NCBI GenBank assembly: GCA_040509055.1
Contig: JBEVLT010000125.1
Coordinates: 1-6,094, forward strand
Source of the DNA: JAJKIP01 sp040509055
GTDB lineage: Bacteria > Bacteroidota > Bacteroidia > Chitinophagales > Chitinophagaceae
Direction of reading: 5' to 3'
DNA length: 6,094 nucleotides
In this document: positions 5,677 through 6,094 of the stretch, piece by piece
Position numbering within the stretch: the stretch's first letter is position 1
Layout of the letters: each line of letters begins with the position of its first letter
Notes under the pieces: model-generated
What the model was told of the DNA's origin: nothing
What the model saw: only the letters and a program-made list of their open reading frames with translations
The model's database searches: none
Made by a program: the position numbers and the translations under genes

Positions 5677-6094
5677 GGTTGGGGCTTTGACCTGTTACCC
5701 TCAACTTTTATGCCCCCGGCGCTACCGCTGTAAAATGGCTGGCTACCCGATCTTATATATTCACACGGATAATTATATACACCCGGAGTAATGAAAACGG
5801 GGAATCTATACCTCGTTTTACCCATTTCAGGCGCTCACTGATCTATGCAATCCGGTTTGCTATGCCTTACCGGGTAGCATGGTATGCCGGAACCTTTCAG
5901 CTATGCCCTTTGATCACATGAACAAACTCCGGGTTTTCCATGACTAACGGCTGCATCCTAACCTTGTTTTCCGCAGGTTATCTACCCGCTATTTTTGTTA
6001 GCCCCGATAAGGCGGCATTTTAATGCCATAATCGAAGGCATGGCTGGCTATTTGCTGTTTTGGCGTATACATCTCTCATACTCAAATCATAACT
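5677..6094. other. Region without a confident gene
   Basis: About 420 bases with no convincing CDS or RNA gene. It holds the hairpin at 5794-5819; a TATAAT hexamer on the minus strand (5772-5777) without a supported -35 or Bacteroidota-type TTTG element; a small inverted repeat GGCATT/AATGCC (6014-6027); an 11-base direct repeat ATGGCTGGCTA (5735-5745 and 6040-6050); and an 8-base inverted pair GCTACCCG / CGGGTAGC (5742-5749 and 5871-5878). Three complete minus-strand micro-ORFs are present: 24 codons at 5998-6072, 19 codons at 5897-5956, and 50 codons at 5673-5825. None has a recognised product. The stretch is best read as intergenic space at the operon's distal boundary. Confidence 0.6.
5794..5819 (+). 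terminator. Terminator-like hairpin
   Basis: AAAACGGGG (5794-5802) pairs with CCTCGTTTT (5811-5819) around an 8-base loop: nine pairs including one G-U. The 3' arm ends in a run of four T. The G-U pair forms only in + strand RNA; on the other strand it becomes a C-A mismatch, so + strand use is favoured. It lies 318 bases after the last + strand stop codon, so it could end read-through transcription of the operon. The stem is A/T-rich at its base and the T run is short, so efficiency is doubtful. Confidence 0.3.

Noticed and set aside
5772..5777. TATAAT hexamer as promoter of the small minus-strand ORF
   Set aside because: It lies about 95 bases before the ATG in A/T-rich sequence, with no matching -35 element and no Bacteroidota-type TAnnTTTG / TTTG pair.
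5462..5791. 109-codon + strand frame after the GH1-like gene
   Set aside because: It overlaps the end of the GH1-like gene and lies opposite the 66-residue ORF. Its serine-rich start, abrupt hydrophobic patch and A/T-derived tail look like a shadow.
5673..5825. 50-codon minus-strand frame whose stop overlaps the start of the 66-residue ORF (ATGA overlap)
   Set aside because: It is rich in AGA, ATA and TAT codons, unlike the operon, has Gly/Ser/Pro-rich low-order sequence, and covers the hairpin and the A/T-rich stretch. Probably a chance frame despite the suggestive overlap.
1..6094. tRNA, rRNA, CRISPR array, insertion sequence or phage attachment site
   Set aside because: No cloverleaf-like sequence, regular spaced repeats, transposase fragments, terminal inverted repeats with target duplications, or integrase were seen on either strand.

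Overview
The window looks like part of a cytoplasmic sugar-nucleotide / surface-glycan locus from a fairly GC-rich member of the Bacteroidota, perhaps Chitinophagaceae-like. That placement is inferred from protein character and codon use and was not tested by a search. Four genes on the + strand fill roughly the first 5.5 kb and are packed as one transcription unit. Genes 1/2 overlap by 8 bp, genes 2/3 overlap by 38 bp, and genes 3/4 are 9 bp apart (27 bp if the later start is used). The promoter must lie upstream of the window, because gene 1 is already open at the left edge.

Layout: (1) the 3' part of a GT-B glycosyltransferase (2-1006); (2) glf, a complete UDP-galactopyranose mutase (999-2138); (3) a 718-residue fusion of a glycoside-hydrolase-family-1-like TIM barrel with an RmlD-like, NAD(P)-dependent sugar-nucleotide reductase (2101-4257); (4) a second, divergent GH1-like protein standing alone (4267-5475). 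A small acidic hypothetical ORF (5476-5676, minus strand) converges on gene 4, with the two stop codons directly abutting. The last ~420 bases hold no confident gene. They contain one terminator-like hairpin, some short repeats and a few minus-strand micro-ORFs.

How the genes may work together: Glf would turn UDP-galactopyranose into UDP-galactofuranose, and the glycosyltransferase would add a sugar (possibly galactofuranose) to an acceptor. The RmlD-like domain would carry out a 4-keto reduction or a related step on a nucleotide-linked deoxysugar. The unusual part is two paralogous GH1-like proteins, both without signal peptides and one covalently fused to the reductase, inside what otherwise looks like a biosynthetic operon. 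They keep the two catalytic-position glutamates and other GH1 landmarks but depart from the classical motifs. They may be intracellular trimming enzymes, transglycosylases, or an undescribed step of a galactofuranose / deoxysugar pathway. This module is the best candidate in the window for a poorly described system.
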